From Schistosoma haematobium (Eukaryota; Platyhelminthes; Trematoda; Strigeidida; Schistosomatidae): a stretch of 64,000 nt of DNA. A program made the translations under genes and the position numbers. A model generated the notes under the pieces. It searched no databases, was not told the origin of the DNA, and worked only from the letters and a program-made list of their open reading frames with translations. The stretch covers positions 36,538,616-36,602,615 of the forward strand of contig NC_067196.1 in assembly GCF_000699445.3 (NCBI RefSeq), in the 5' to 3' direction. The stretch's first letter is position 1. The number at the start of each line of letters is the position of its first letter. Below are positions 37,317 through 47,717 of this stretch, piece by piece.

Positions 37317-40300
37317 GTAGGTCTTGAATAAACAGAATAAACTCTATTTACTACTTGCTTATAAATTTATGTAAAGTGATTAAACAACGAAGTATTTTTA
37401 CTCAGAGTTATAAGCCATAATGTATTACGATCATATGCTTTTCAAGCTACATCTTATAGTTTACAGAAATCTGAATTAAAAGAGTTTGAGTATCTTCATT
37501 TGAGAAAGATTAATCTGAATAAACTATTATACTATACTATAGACCGAATGTCCATATAAAACTAAATGAACATTCATACATCATAAAATATGTTATAGGT
37601 TGAAACAGTGATGTCCAGTTTCAAAGTGAACGATCAGATGTGGTAGAAAAATAAGTGGAACACAACCAAGTTCTAAAATAAACTGTAATACGAAATGTCT
37701 AATTCGCTGAAAATATTTCTGCTATGTGGATGGAAATGTGTCGTTCTACTTAGAAAACATAATAAGCGTGTTAGAATCGCTTCAATTTTCACTATTTCTA
37801 GTGTTAATTGATTAGGATACGTTCTGATTTAAAACATGAACAATGTGGATCAATGGAAATGTTTATTTTCCTGAAGTTTGCTTAAAAACATTTGGATTCA
37901 TGAATAACGACTGAACAAAGTTAAAAATAATAATGAATCTATTTTGTTATATCCCATTGAGTAGAAAATTCGTATTTCTGACGTTTCGTGACTTAATGTA
38001 GGCCACTTCTTCGGAGTAAATCAGTAATCAAATTAAATTAACACAAGTTTCCTCTGTACTATATAAACTTGTGTTAATTTACTTCGGTTGTTTATCTACT
38101 CTAAAGAAGTGGCCTACATTACGTCACGAAACGTCAGAAATACAAATTTTTACTATTGGTATATTACAAAAGTAGATTTTATTTGAAATTATGAACTGAC
38201 GAATGTTGAACCACGTGGAATCACTGGACGGCCGTTTCGTCTTACTATGGGACACCTCAGCAGTGCGCATACACGATCCCGCAAGCGGGATTCAAACCCA
38301 GGACCTTCGTTCTCGCGCGCATTGATCGGTTCATGATCTTAATTGAAAACCTACAATCTCCGCAACTCTATACTGATAAAAATGTATTAATTATTAACTT
38401 GCTACTCAATGCTCAATTTATTTGAAACTATCAATTTCAAACTTGACACTGATACCCACAAAGTTACCAATACTTTATTTGTGTGCATTTTGCAGAACTG
38501 GTTATATAGTGTAATTATTAGAATCCAACATTGACAAAATAGGCTTACAAAGGTGGAACCCTGAAGAGTCATAGTAGTAACTCAATGTAATATTGAGGTG
38601 ATGAGGAATACTTTTAGATCAGGTGGATGTCTTTTTTCGTTTTATGTTTTCTGAGCAAGATAATTTACTGGAAGAGCTTTCATTATTGATCTAGACAACA
38701 TCGTAAGTGCAACTGAAAATATTTAATTTAATATGAATCTATAAAAAGAAGAGTGAATATATGTAAAATAACCTTTACATAAACATGATCAGACTGTGGA
38801 AATAAAATAATACTATTTATTGCATTTAAAATTCCTTATCATTACTGCGATAATGGAAAATAAACAACAAACATTCAACGGTATATCATACTGACTTTAA
38901 TCTAATATAGGTTTTGTTACAACGGACTTCAATGTATTGACAGTAAATATTTTATGATCACTTATTTCCATTCCTGGTTATTCGTCGGTTAACTTACCAA
39001 GTAATCAGTTACATTACTTCATTTGTAGTGTACTACATCAGTAATGTTCTTGATGTTCTAGCATAAAAACGTTTGCATTCGTTTAAATGAGACTTTGTTA
39101 ATAATTATTCGTAAAATAATGGTTATAGTCATCTTTTTCCATTCTATCATGTGCATTTTAGAGCATTGATGGAGAGAATCGTAAAAAAAGTTCATTCATT
39201 GATGAATCAATTACAGTTGCACCGGAAGCTACAAAAAATGCAAGAGCACGATGGAAGGATATTGAAAGTGGTAAAACTGAAAAAGATGCATTATCAGAAC
39301 GTCCGAAACTTGATATACATGACGTAAGTGAAAATTATTGTGTTTAGTGCTTTTGTAGTTTTACTGAGAACGGATAAATAGATGAATTTTATAATTGAGT
39401 AAGATACTTTTTTTACAGACAAAGCATTTTATTACACTGAGTGATGACAAACAAACTGTACTACCAAATTTAAAGTCTCGTTAGCTAATCACAGTTTATT
39501 TGATTTGCCGTAAATTATTGTTACTCGAAATAAGATCTTCATATTCTGTTTAGTAATAAGTTCATCATATCACTTGAGAACTTTTGATGAATTACTTTCC
39601 AACGGTACCTTATTTTTCTGAACACTTGCCCAGTTATTGAAACTCTATAGAAACTCAAGAAGAATAAAGTATAAGAACTATGAACTGCTTATATGTATCT
39701 TTAAATAGGATGTCATGAAATGTAACTGTCAGGTCCCTGACTTAGACGGCAACTACTGAAAATCTCACCTCAAAATATACAATCGATAAAATCATTTGCA
39801 GTTCTATTTTTAAATTTCACTTAGTAAAACTTTAGTTATCACGTTGTATATAAGAAATTAGCCATTATTATTATTAAACTGCAATCGAATATTGAAACCA
39901 CCATTTACAAGTTACATTTCAAATATACGTTGATCGTCAGTAGTGTTTTAATAAATTTAAATCTCTTTTCTTTCGATCTGAACGTTTTCACATTTGTCAC
40001 TCATTCTTTTGAAGAAATCCATCTTTTCTTCTTAAAAGAGACGTTAGTTTTAATGATATTAGGCAGGGTACCTATTATTTCCCTACAAATACCATCATTA
40101 AAATATTTGCTTGACAAAATTACTGCATATGAAAGTGTTACAATACTTAACTGACTCATGTACACTTAATTTCTAGAATTTGCCGTTAATAAAGTCTCCG
40201 TCAGTAAATGACATTTATGTATATTTGGTTTTGATTACGGACTGATCAACTAAGGTCAGCGAGTATTGAATCGTTATTTTATTTTAGTTTCACAAACACG

Positions 40301-43300
40301 ATCTTACACGAGATAGTACTAGCACCTTTGAATACAATATAATACCTATATGTCGTTAAGATGGGACATAAAAGTCCACATTTCTAATCTCATTAAATTT
40401 TCAATACCATAAAACGTCTGGCATTAGCTAGTTTGTAATGACAACTAACTTTAAATTCCATAATCTCCGCAAATCTTTCCATGGTAATATTTTTTTTGTA
40501 ATTAATGAGTCAAAATGATTATAAGTGACAGATTTATAATAACAGTTCAGAAACCAATGAGCAAATTGATGAATGATGTTAGACATTTCATACTGATTAG
40601 AAACATTTGGTTAGACTGATGAAGTTGGATCCTATATATATTGAAAAATCATTTTTAAAGACAGTAGTCAGAAAATATCCAATTAACCGTTCCTATCAGC
40701 GATGAATGTAATTTACACCATCCAACAATGAACTATTATATTAGGTTTCGGTCGGATTTTGTTGACCACTATCACTTAATTTATTTTGAGACAATTCAAG
40801 TGTTCCTTCAATAAGAAAATAATAGCTAGAAATATACGACGCTTAGTTCTAATGATCTAATGAAAATAGTTAAAGTAATCTTGTGACATTTTCATGAGAT
40901 TTTTTTTTATAAATTGAGGTATTTAATCACAAAATATGGAAAACAATAGATTTATTTCTTAAGTTTTGGACAGTATTTCCTGAAAAGAATCTTTATTTTG
41001 GAAATTCTAACTGTTGTATTTATATGAAGTTGACGTTATCGATCTCAGATATTAATATACTATGGATAAACGTGATAAACATCGTTTGTATTGGTTGTTT
41101 GATTCTTCCCGTTGGTATTTGAGTCTGTGACTGACCAGTCTCATTAGACATAAGTGCACCCTGTGGGATCTCTTCACTATTGCTATTAAGTAATGAACAT
41201 TTTAAGCAGAGATGGCTGGTGAGTACTAGTAGAATCCAGGACTCACGATTCGTATTATCTGAGACTCGTCATCTAGATGTACCTCTATTACAAAACCTAT
41301 GTTCACTCTCAAACTCATACCAAGTGCCTTCCTATTCAAACCTCAAGGTGTCATCCACTTAATGACAATAGAGAGGCAATCTGCATAGGATGTATCCAAA
41401 CAACTATGGGAAGAAACAAACAACAAATATGGATGAATTGAAATTAACTACATTGCACAACTATCTAGAAGTAATAGCCAAGTGGATTACACGTTGGTAT
41501 TTCAAGTGAAAGATCCCAACCATGCACCTCGGTTTAAAAGTAATAAACACTGTTTCAGTTCTCATAACGATATGTTACAACACAAATGCCAGCGGTCAGT
41601 TTCTGTAGTTAATTTTCAAACCTAATTAAGCTAACCCTTTAAAGATATATGCATATATTCATATATTTCTTGAAGCTACTTGCTGTGACGAAAATCTTTA
41701 CATTCTGATTGTTTGTAGGTCCACTTCAGTTGTAATTTGTCCAAAATATTTAAGTTTATATCTATAAGACAAGAATTTTCAACTCAAATGATAATCCTTA
41801 TTGTATTATTTCATATCCCTTAGATTCCATTAAATAAGTCTAGATGATGCGTTACCAACATTTATCAAACTTTTGGTCGATATAAATAAGGAGTTTGGAT
41901 TACATTGTTCATTAGGTTCTCTGTTAGACGATCCAACTCAGAGAACTCAACAAAACCGATAATCATACATAATTATACACTTTCTTACATATTTCAGCCT
42001 TAGCTATACATTAAATATCGGTTTACAGGTAAAAACCTATGGTTTTTTTATCGTTTCATAAGTCATATAATTGTCAATGAAGTAAATTTAACTACTTTAG
42101 TAAGACTAAAGTAGTTTACCTGAAAAACAAGATCTGATATATAACATCGTTTGAAAAGTTCTAATCAAATCGTTAACAAACTTCATGTTTACATTTATAA
42201 TCAATAAACGGTATGAAATGAAATTATAGGAAGTCATGAATATGTTTATGAATAAATTGTTTCGATTGGTCAGGAATGATTCAGTCTTTATGCATTGTTT
42301 TTGATGGATTCAAGGAAATTTAGAACTGTATTACTAATTTGTCATGTAAGTCAAGCCATATCGATCTGAATTAGTTGTTTGATCGATAAAGTAACTAGCT
42401 TGACATCACAAAATCTTGAGAATAATTTTGAGTCAACAATAAGTCCCATAATTTTAGCATTGAAATAACTCTGATCCGGACTTAATAGAGTTTGTTCAGC
42501 ATATATCACGAATCATTTAGTACAAAAAATTTTTTCTCAGCAGTAGCATTGCTTCATTTTACATTTAGCTTAAATGAGAATAAATGATGTTTGTGTTAGA
42601 GCTGTAGAATAAGAATTTTATCCTTGAGAAAATTAACAGAGCACTTTGTTACAAAATTCATTGCAGAATGCTAAGGAATTTTAACAATGACTATTCAGGC
42701 AAACTGAATAAGTAGTTACTGTGTCAACATAATTCACTTACCATATAAAATAATACCATAAATCCTACAGTAAAAAACATAGCTCTCTTTAAAAATTTAA
42801 TGTCATATACTATTTATAGTTTTAGATCATATATCTTGATTCGTAGTGAAAGTAAATAATCATTGAAAATGAAGGAAGACTTATAATAGTTTTATTCCAT
42901 TAGTTTCATCAATTAATAAATATCAAAGGTAGTTGAAAAGAAAAACAACACTTTATGTGTTCAGAGAAGAGTCAAATGATTGAAAGTTGGAGAAATCTAA
43001 ATAAACATCTTGAATTAATTTATAACTATTTTGTTTTAGTTATTTGACTAACATATTTACTTTATTAAACAGGTAACTATGTTCATATGAACTTAGAACC
43101 ATAAACATTATCATATCATTGTAAATTTTTGTTAGAATAATAAGTCTCGATATATTATTGTTTATAAATTTTTATCACCTTATTTATTACATATAATCAA
43201 AGGGTTATGGAGGGGTTTATGAGAATGAACCTGAAAAATTCGAAAATATCGCTAGAGCTGGTGAAACAAAAAAAGATCTACCATCTGGTGTAAGTGCTAA

Positions 43301-46300
43301 AGAAAGACGTGAATTATTTTTGAAGAAAGCTGCTGATACTTCCGTTGTAAAGAGAGATAGTATAAAAGTGAGTAAATGTATCTAAGTGATTATTGAGATG
43401 AAAGTAACAAAACAGTTTGTTCTGACTAGTTCAGGATAATCGATTACTTGTTTAAGTTAACTAAAGAGCGTAGTAATTTACAGATAACTTAATTTATTAT
43501 AAGACTGTAGTTTCATTTTTAATTCATCACCCATAAACTTTATTATATGTTAGAGCAAAGCCTAATGTTCTAGTTCACATTATGAAAATTCTTAAGTCAC
43601 TTGAGGGATCCGTTTTCAATTAGGGTACTCAATAAGTTCCTAACGTTGAATGACCATCCCACAGAAGCTAAAAACTTTGTTGGAATTGGTTAATGATTAA
43701 CTATGGAAATAGAATTAATCAACTGGATACCGATGTGCAGTTTGAGAATTTAGTTCCACAAAGAACAGACTTGGTCCCCACCTTACTCTATGAACTTACT
43801 AGATTTAAGAGCGTTGGTTGATATCCACCAACAATACAAATATCGTAAATATACCGTGAAATCACTAATTACCGAACAACATCGAGATGCTCTACATAAG
43901 CTTAGAAAATATAAAACTCTGACCACAATCAAGCCAGGAAAAGGAGGATGACTAGTTCTAATGAACAAAACTATTTACATCGATAAAACGAACTCAATTT
44001 TGAGTGTTCCGACCAAATGTACGCTTCATTGTCCAGTTATCTGAACACTTCTCACTACGCAATCGTATAGTTGTTATAAATGTTATTTCAGTATCTATGT
44101 TTTATAAGTCAATGACCTATTTCCTACTATGAAACATGGATTGAAGCCTTTGTTCTTCTTATCACAACTAGTACGTCTATTATCACACCATTAATTTGTA
44201 CTCCTGACCTATTATGTTATCTATTCCAGTGTTATCACTGACCAATAAACTGCCATCATTGGTTTAATAATTGTGTATATACATATAAATATTAATGTAT
44301 ATAAGAATGCAGCCTGATGAGGATTTAACTGAAGACAATATTTCCCGCTTATACGTATTGTTCTAATTCACAAAACAGGAATTTTCACAATGATATTTAG
44401 TTGAAGATAAATAGCTGAGTGTTTTAGTAAAACTTTATGAATTTTGTACCCAAGCTAGCATTTTTCAATGACAGCATACAAAGTTAGTTCGCATTTCTTT
44501 GCATGAGTGGTGAAGAATCACACCTATGTAAATCAGACTTACTAATTAGAAGAATAACTGAATTTCAAAAAGTTTCTGAATGCCTTATACATGTGAACTG
44601 TTGAAAATTACTCCACAAAATATATCTGATAGTTCCCTCATTTTTTAAATGCTTACTCAAAAATGATATTAATTTGCTTTATTCATCTCTATAGCTTATA
44701 GATATTAATGCTGCTGAAAGTGGAATATATGAAAATGAACCAACTCGACTTGATAATGTAGTCCGTTATGATGACGATCAAACAGATGACTATCCAAGTA
44801 ATTCTGTGAAATGGGCATCTGAAGCGAAAAACAGATTTATACAAGAAGCATCTAAATCACAGATAACAACAGGAAGTAACAAGGTAAGTTATCCCGTAGA
44901 AAGGTATGCATCCGGATAAATCAATAACTGTACTGAAGATAAACGAAAAAAGAGTTGAATAACTTCATCTCTACACTTTACAGTCATCAGTCCATAATTT
45001 TTGTATTGTAATGAGTAGTATAAAGCATACACATTGTAAGGTATGGTTGAAGCAGACATGTTAAAATTGGTGGACTATTATAATGTTTGTACTTACGAAA
45101 TGTATCATTTGTAAAGCTGAAAGGTCATATAAGCAGGGTTAAGAATATATCGCTGAAATGCAGTGAGTTGGAATTAGCACACTAAAATCATGTGAATATC
45201 GAACGCAATGATAAAAATTTTGTGTTGGATTAATTATGATAATAAAGGTTTGTTTATTCAAACTCCGTGTAACAGTATTAACAAACCTGTCCAGATATTT
45301 ATTTAATTGGACATACCTATATATCTGCATATATTTATAGATAATTATATCAGATGATCATCTGCATTGTCACTGAGCTATATATGTTGGTAGAATGCAT
45401 GTGATAAAATCACTAACCTAAATAGCAAGAAATCAACGTGATGAAATTTTCCGGAGACGGTTAACATTTCATTGTAATTTACATCATATAAATAATGGTC
45501 AACGGAAGATAGCTCTAACGAGTTATGTAAAGTGCTTAGAACAATGATTTCAAAAATAATGCATCTCTATCAAGTTCAATCGTATTTCAACTTCGTATAA
45601 AATGTTCAGGATGAAAATATGTTCATTTCACATAATTTACAGCGACTATATCGAAATAAAATACATTATTTGTTACTTTACTGCACATATTACATCCAAT
45701 ACAAACAGCCGTATTCTGTGTGAAAATATGTTCATGCTAGTTAGAATTGACATTTGAAATAAATGATTTCTAATGACATGTAATAAATTCACCTATTAAT
45801 TTTTAATTTTGACTGGAACACATTATTACGTGGTACAGCACCTAATGTTGAATTATTTTAAGTATAACTATCGTCACTATTTAATACTAACTAACAACAT
45901 AATAGTCAGCATTAAAGATCTTTTAAAGATATCCTCATTTGCTCTTATTAAAAATAATAGGCATCCTCTACATTTTTTCTGTTTTCAAAATGATTTCATC
46001 TATTTTTTACATATCATTCAGACTATTTTATTGGTTGAAGATGGTCATACAAATGGTAATAGTGATGGTGCACCAAAACAAGCACGATATACTACACAAG
46101 CTAAACAAGCCTTCTTAGAACGTCAGAAACAAGCAGAAGAAGCTGCGAAGAACAAAAGTCGACCAGATATTGTAAGTTGATACGTTTCTTTAGCGTGTGT
46201 GTGTATCCACCATTGAATAGTGCTGCTTAATTAGTCTGAAGATTAAGTTTTGGAGTTAAAGAACGACTAAACATACTCCAGACCATACTTCTGTTTTGTT

Positions 46301-47717
46301 GGAAAAGTCAAATCTCCATCAGATAATTATTCTTGATGGAGTTTTGTTCTCTGAGCTGGATGGTTTGGTGGTGGAGTTTTCATCGTTCTTATGAACGACA
46401 CCATCAGCTCAAACTTCAGACAGAAGTCAAGTGTTCGAATTTCTCCATATGCGTTTCATAACTTGTTCTGTACACCTCGATGTTGATTGGTTCTTATTGA
46501 CCTTAAATTTGTCATTGTTTTGGTTGTCTCCCATTGATTTGATTTTTGTTCCTATATTTGTGCATAATTTTCCTGATTGGTTGATTGTGCTGACGATGTC
46601 ATTCAGAAGAACGATGAAAGCTCCACGACCAAAACCATCCAGCTCAGAGAACAAAACTCCATCAATATCATCCACCTGAGCTACAAATCTTCTCCACCAT
46701 CTCATGATAATTTTTCTCTCTGATAAACACTTTACCTCAGTATCTTTCATGGTGTTTTCTTCCGGATACTACTAGTAATATAAGGGTTTTATTTTCACGA
46801 ATCAATGACAATACACTATAATTTACAGTATGTGAGTGGTAAATTAAATGTCATTAAAGGGTCATAAGGGGCGTAGAGACGAAATTTAGTTATACTTTCA
46901 GTGATCATGCTGATATTTAATTGTTCATACCAATGTAATTAACACGTTAATTGACCCAATAGATACAAGTCTTTAGACTTTCTTATTACCATAGTGTAGA
47001 CGAAAACAAACCGGATAACTATAACTTCAGAAACACTAGATTTGTGTGAGGGTATTTGTTAACACTTGTTTATCAGGATTATAGACTTAAGTGATATCTA
47101 CATCTATAACAGTACGTAGATGTAAAGTGTCGTAAATTAGCATGTTAACAGTATCTAGTCTATTAGTAAATGACTATCGTCGTACCAAATCACATACATA
47201 AGGTTTATGATAGGATTTAATTCAGTTTAACTCCAACTATACATATACCAAAAACTTACTGTTAACGATAGACAGTAAAAATTAACTGAATACCGTTCAC
47301 TGTAAAATAAGGTTCCATGTTTTTAATCATTTGAATTCCCTGAAGATTATCGTGATACATATATTTTCACCTACTAAAGCATTCACTAAAATACCCGGAT
47401 AATGACAAATTAAAATCTGACTTCATTAAGTTACCATTGAAAGTAACGGATTATTCGTGAGTGAGCATGTAGTCAGCCGGTTACAAATTATGGAGATATC
47501 ATCGGATTGTACTTATTTCTTAAGATTTTTTGGAAGGATTTAGCTATCAGTTAATAACTGTTTACTTTATACTAATATTATGTTTCAGATTGATATATGG
47601 CAAGAACAATGCCCACACAGTGGAGTATTTGAAAATGTACCAGCTGCCCATACAGCTGATGTGGTAGTCACTGACGAATCTGAAGAAGACGATGAGGAAG
47701 AAGAGGAAGAGCAATAA
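36858..47717 (+). CDS. Six-exon modular repeat protein (417 residues), family not recognised
   Basis: The coding sequence joins 36858-37316, 39162-39323, 43203-43367, 44695-44883, 46022-46171 and 47589-47717. All five introns are phase 0, so each exon is a codon-complete module. The protein is highly charged with no signal peptide or membrane segment. Four exons carry a related motif: G-I-L-E-S-N-P (exon 1), G-V-Y-E-N-E-P (exon 3), G-I-Y-E-N-E-P (exon 4), G-V-F-E-N-V-P (exon 6), each followed by a D-x-V-V-like or similar stretch. Basic amphipathic segments such as T-K-N-L-R-A-K-F-R, A-R-A-R-W-K-D-I-E and A-K-N-R-F-I-Q-E-A recur between them. The C-terminus is an acidic Asp/Glu run. It resembles repeat proteins of the actin cytoskeleton, but I could not assign a family; this is inference. 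The stop codon lies inside an AATAAA. Confidence 0.88.
37944..38170. repeat. Foldback family B, copy 2 (near-complete hairpin)
   Basis: Arms of about 100 bp surround a short centre. The left arm holds TGACGTTTCGTGACTTAATG and GGCCACTTCTTC; the right arm holds their reverse complements. The inner part pairs ACACAAGTTT with AAACTTGTGT. Lies in intron 1 of the repeat-protein gene. Confidence 0.85.
38180..38345 (-). repeat. SINE type 2, truncated, with near-complete hammerhead
   Basis: Inserted between foldback B copy 2 and its usual downstream segment (38405 onward). The minus strand has the B-box part of the tRNA-like head (GGGTTTGAATCCC), then the hammerhead-like segment annotated separately, and a shortened 3' end. 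Confidence 0.8.
38221..38266 (-). ncRNA. Hammerhead-like segment, one core substitution
   Basis: On the minus strand, helix I GCACTG/CAGTGA (one end mismatch), core box CTGAGGT in place of CTGANGA, helix II GTCC...AGAC (partly paired), GAAA box intact (38238-38235), helix III ACG/CGT with a GC loop, and cleavage triplet GTC (38229-38227). Only the A9 position of the core is substituted, so cleavage is expected to be lost or very weak. Confidence 0.65.
38620..38720 (-). repeat. Foldback family A, decayed arm
   Basis: Weak but ordered match to the outer part and arm of family A, in the orientation of the left arm at 11553-11638. Confidence 0.5.
39162..39323 (+). CDS. Repeat-protein gene, exon 2
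   Basis: 54 codons; acceptor TTTTAG, donor GTAAGT. Encodes S-I-D-G...A-R-A-R-W-K-D-I-E...H-D; lacks the E-N-x-P motif. Confidence 0.85.
41210..41395 (-). repeat. SM-alpha-type SINE with decayed hammerhead
   Basis: The minus strand follows the SM-alpha order from TTAAGTGGATGACAC to a hammerhead-like segment with ATGACGAG (core C3 changed), GAAT in place of GAAA, and the GTCCTGGATTC cleavage arm retained. Confidence 0.75.
41400..41550 (+). repeat. SM-alpha-type SINE, 5' part only
   Basis: CTATGGGAAGAAACAA through CATTGCACAACTATC to TAGCCAAGTGGATTACACG parallels 25808-25910 of the best copy. It lacks the hammerhead. It faces away from the minus-strand copy next to it. Confidence 0.65.
42090..42116. 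repeat. Short hairpin
   Basis: AACTACTTTAGT and its exact reverse complement separated by AAG. Confidence 0.85.
43203..43367 (+). CDS. Repeat-protein gene, exon 3
   Basis: 55 codons; acceptor ATCAAAG, donor GTGAGT. Begins G-Y-G-G-V-Y-E-N-E-P. Confidence 0.85.
43368..44694 (+). other. Intron 3 of the repeat-protein gene
   Basis: 1.3 kb, GT...AG. No repeat that I recognise. Confidence 0.8.
44695..44883 (+). CDS. Repeat-protein gene, exon 4
   Basis: 63 codons; acceptor CTCTATAG, donor GTAAGT. Contains S-G-I-Y-E-N-E-P and K-W-A-S-E-A-K-N-R-F. Confidence 0.87.
44884..46021 (+). other. Intron 4 of the repeat-protein gene
   Basis: 1.1 kb, GT...AG. No feature supported. Confidence 0.8.
46022..46171 (+). 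CDS. Repeat-protein gene, exon 5
   Basis: 50 codons; acceptor CATTCAG, donor GTAAGT. Encodes a Lys/Gln/Ala-rich, probably helical segment. The longer open frame from 45809 is intronic read-through. Confidence 0.85.
46172..47588 (+). other. Intron 5 of the repeat-protein gene, with foldback A copy
   Basis: 1.4 kb. Contains the foldback A insertion at 46333-46705; otherwise AT-rich. Confidence 0.8.
46322..46716. mobile_element. Foldback retroposon family A, copy with long loop
   Basis: Left arm about 46333-46412 and right arm about 46585-46665 are inverted, with several mismatches. A loop of roughly 170 bp includes GTTCGAATTTCTCCATATG, shared with the 30305 copy. The right end stops at CCACCATCTC, the same end point as the 11553-11766 copy. 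The flanks GATAATTATTC (46322-46332) and GATAATTTTTC (46706-46716) look like an 11-nt target duplication with one mismatch. Confidence 0.8.
47589..47717 (+). CDS. Repeat-protein gene, exon 6 (terminal)
   Basis: Acceptor TTTCAG. Encodes H-S-G-V-F-E-N-V-P and an acidic tail, then CAA-TAA followed by A, so AATAAA overlaps the stop. Confidence 0.87.
   Translation: MDIWQEQCPHSGVFENVPAAHTADVVVTDESEEDDEEEEEEQ

Larger units (their letters stand above)
37317..39161 (+). other. Intron 1 of the repeat-protein gene
   Basis: 1.85 kb, GT...AG. Holds foldback B copy 2, the SINE type 2 copy, and a decayed foldback A arm at about 38620-38720 (GGTGGATGTC...AGAGCTTTCAT...ACAACATCGT). Confidence 0.85.
39324..43202 (+). 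other. Intron 2 of the repeat-protein gene
   Basis: 3.9 kb. Holds a head-to-head pair of SM-alpha-type SINEs (41210-41550), a foldback A scrap near 41930-41955 and a small hairpin at 42090-42116. No other features seen. Confidence 0.8.

Noticed and set aside
45809..46021. Open frame upstream of exon 5
   Set aside because: AT-rich intronic read-through before a good acceptor at 46020-46021; the protein changes character exactly at that site.
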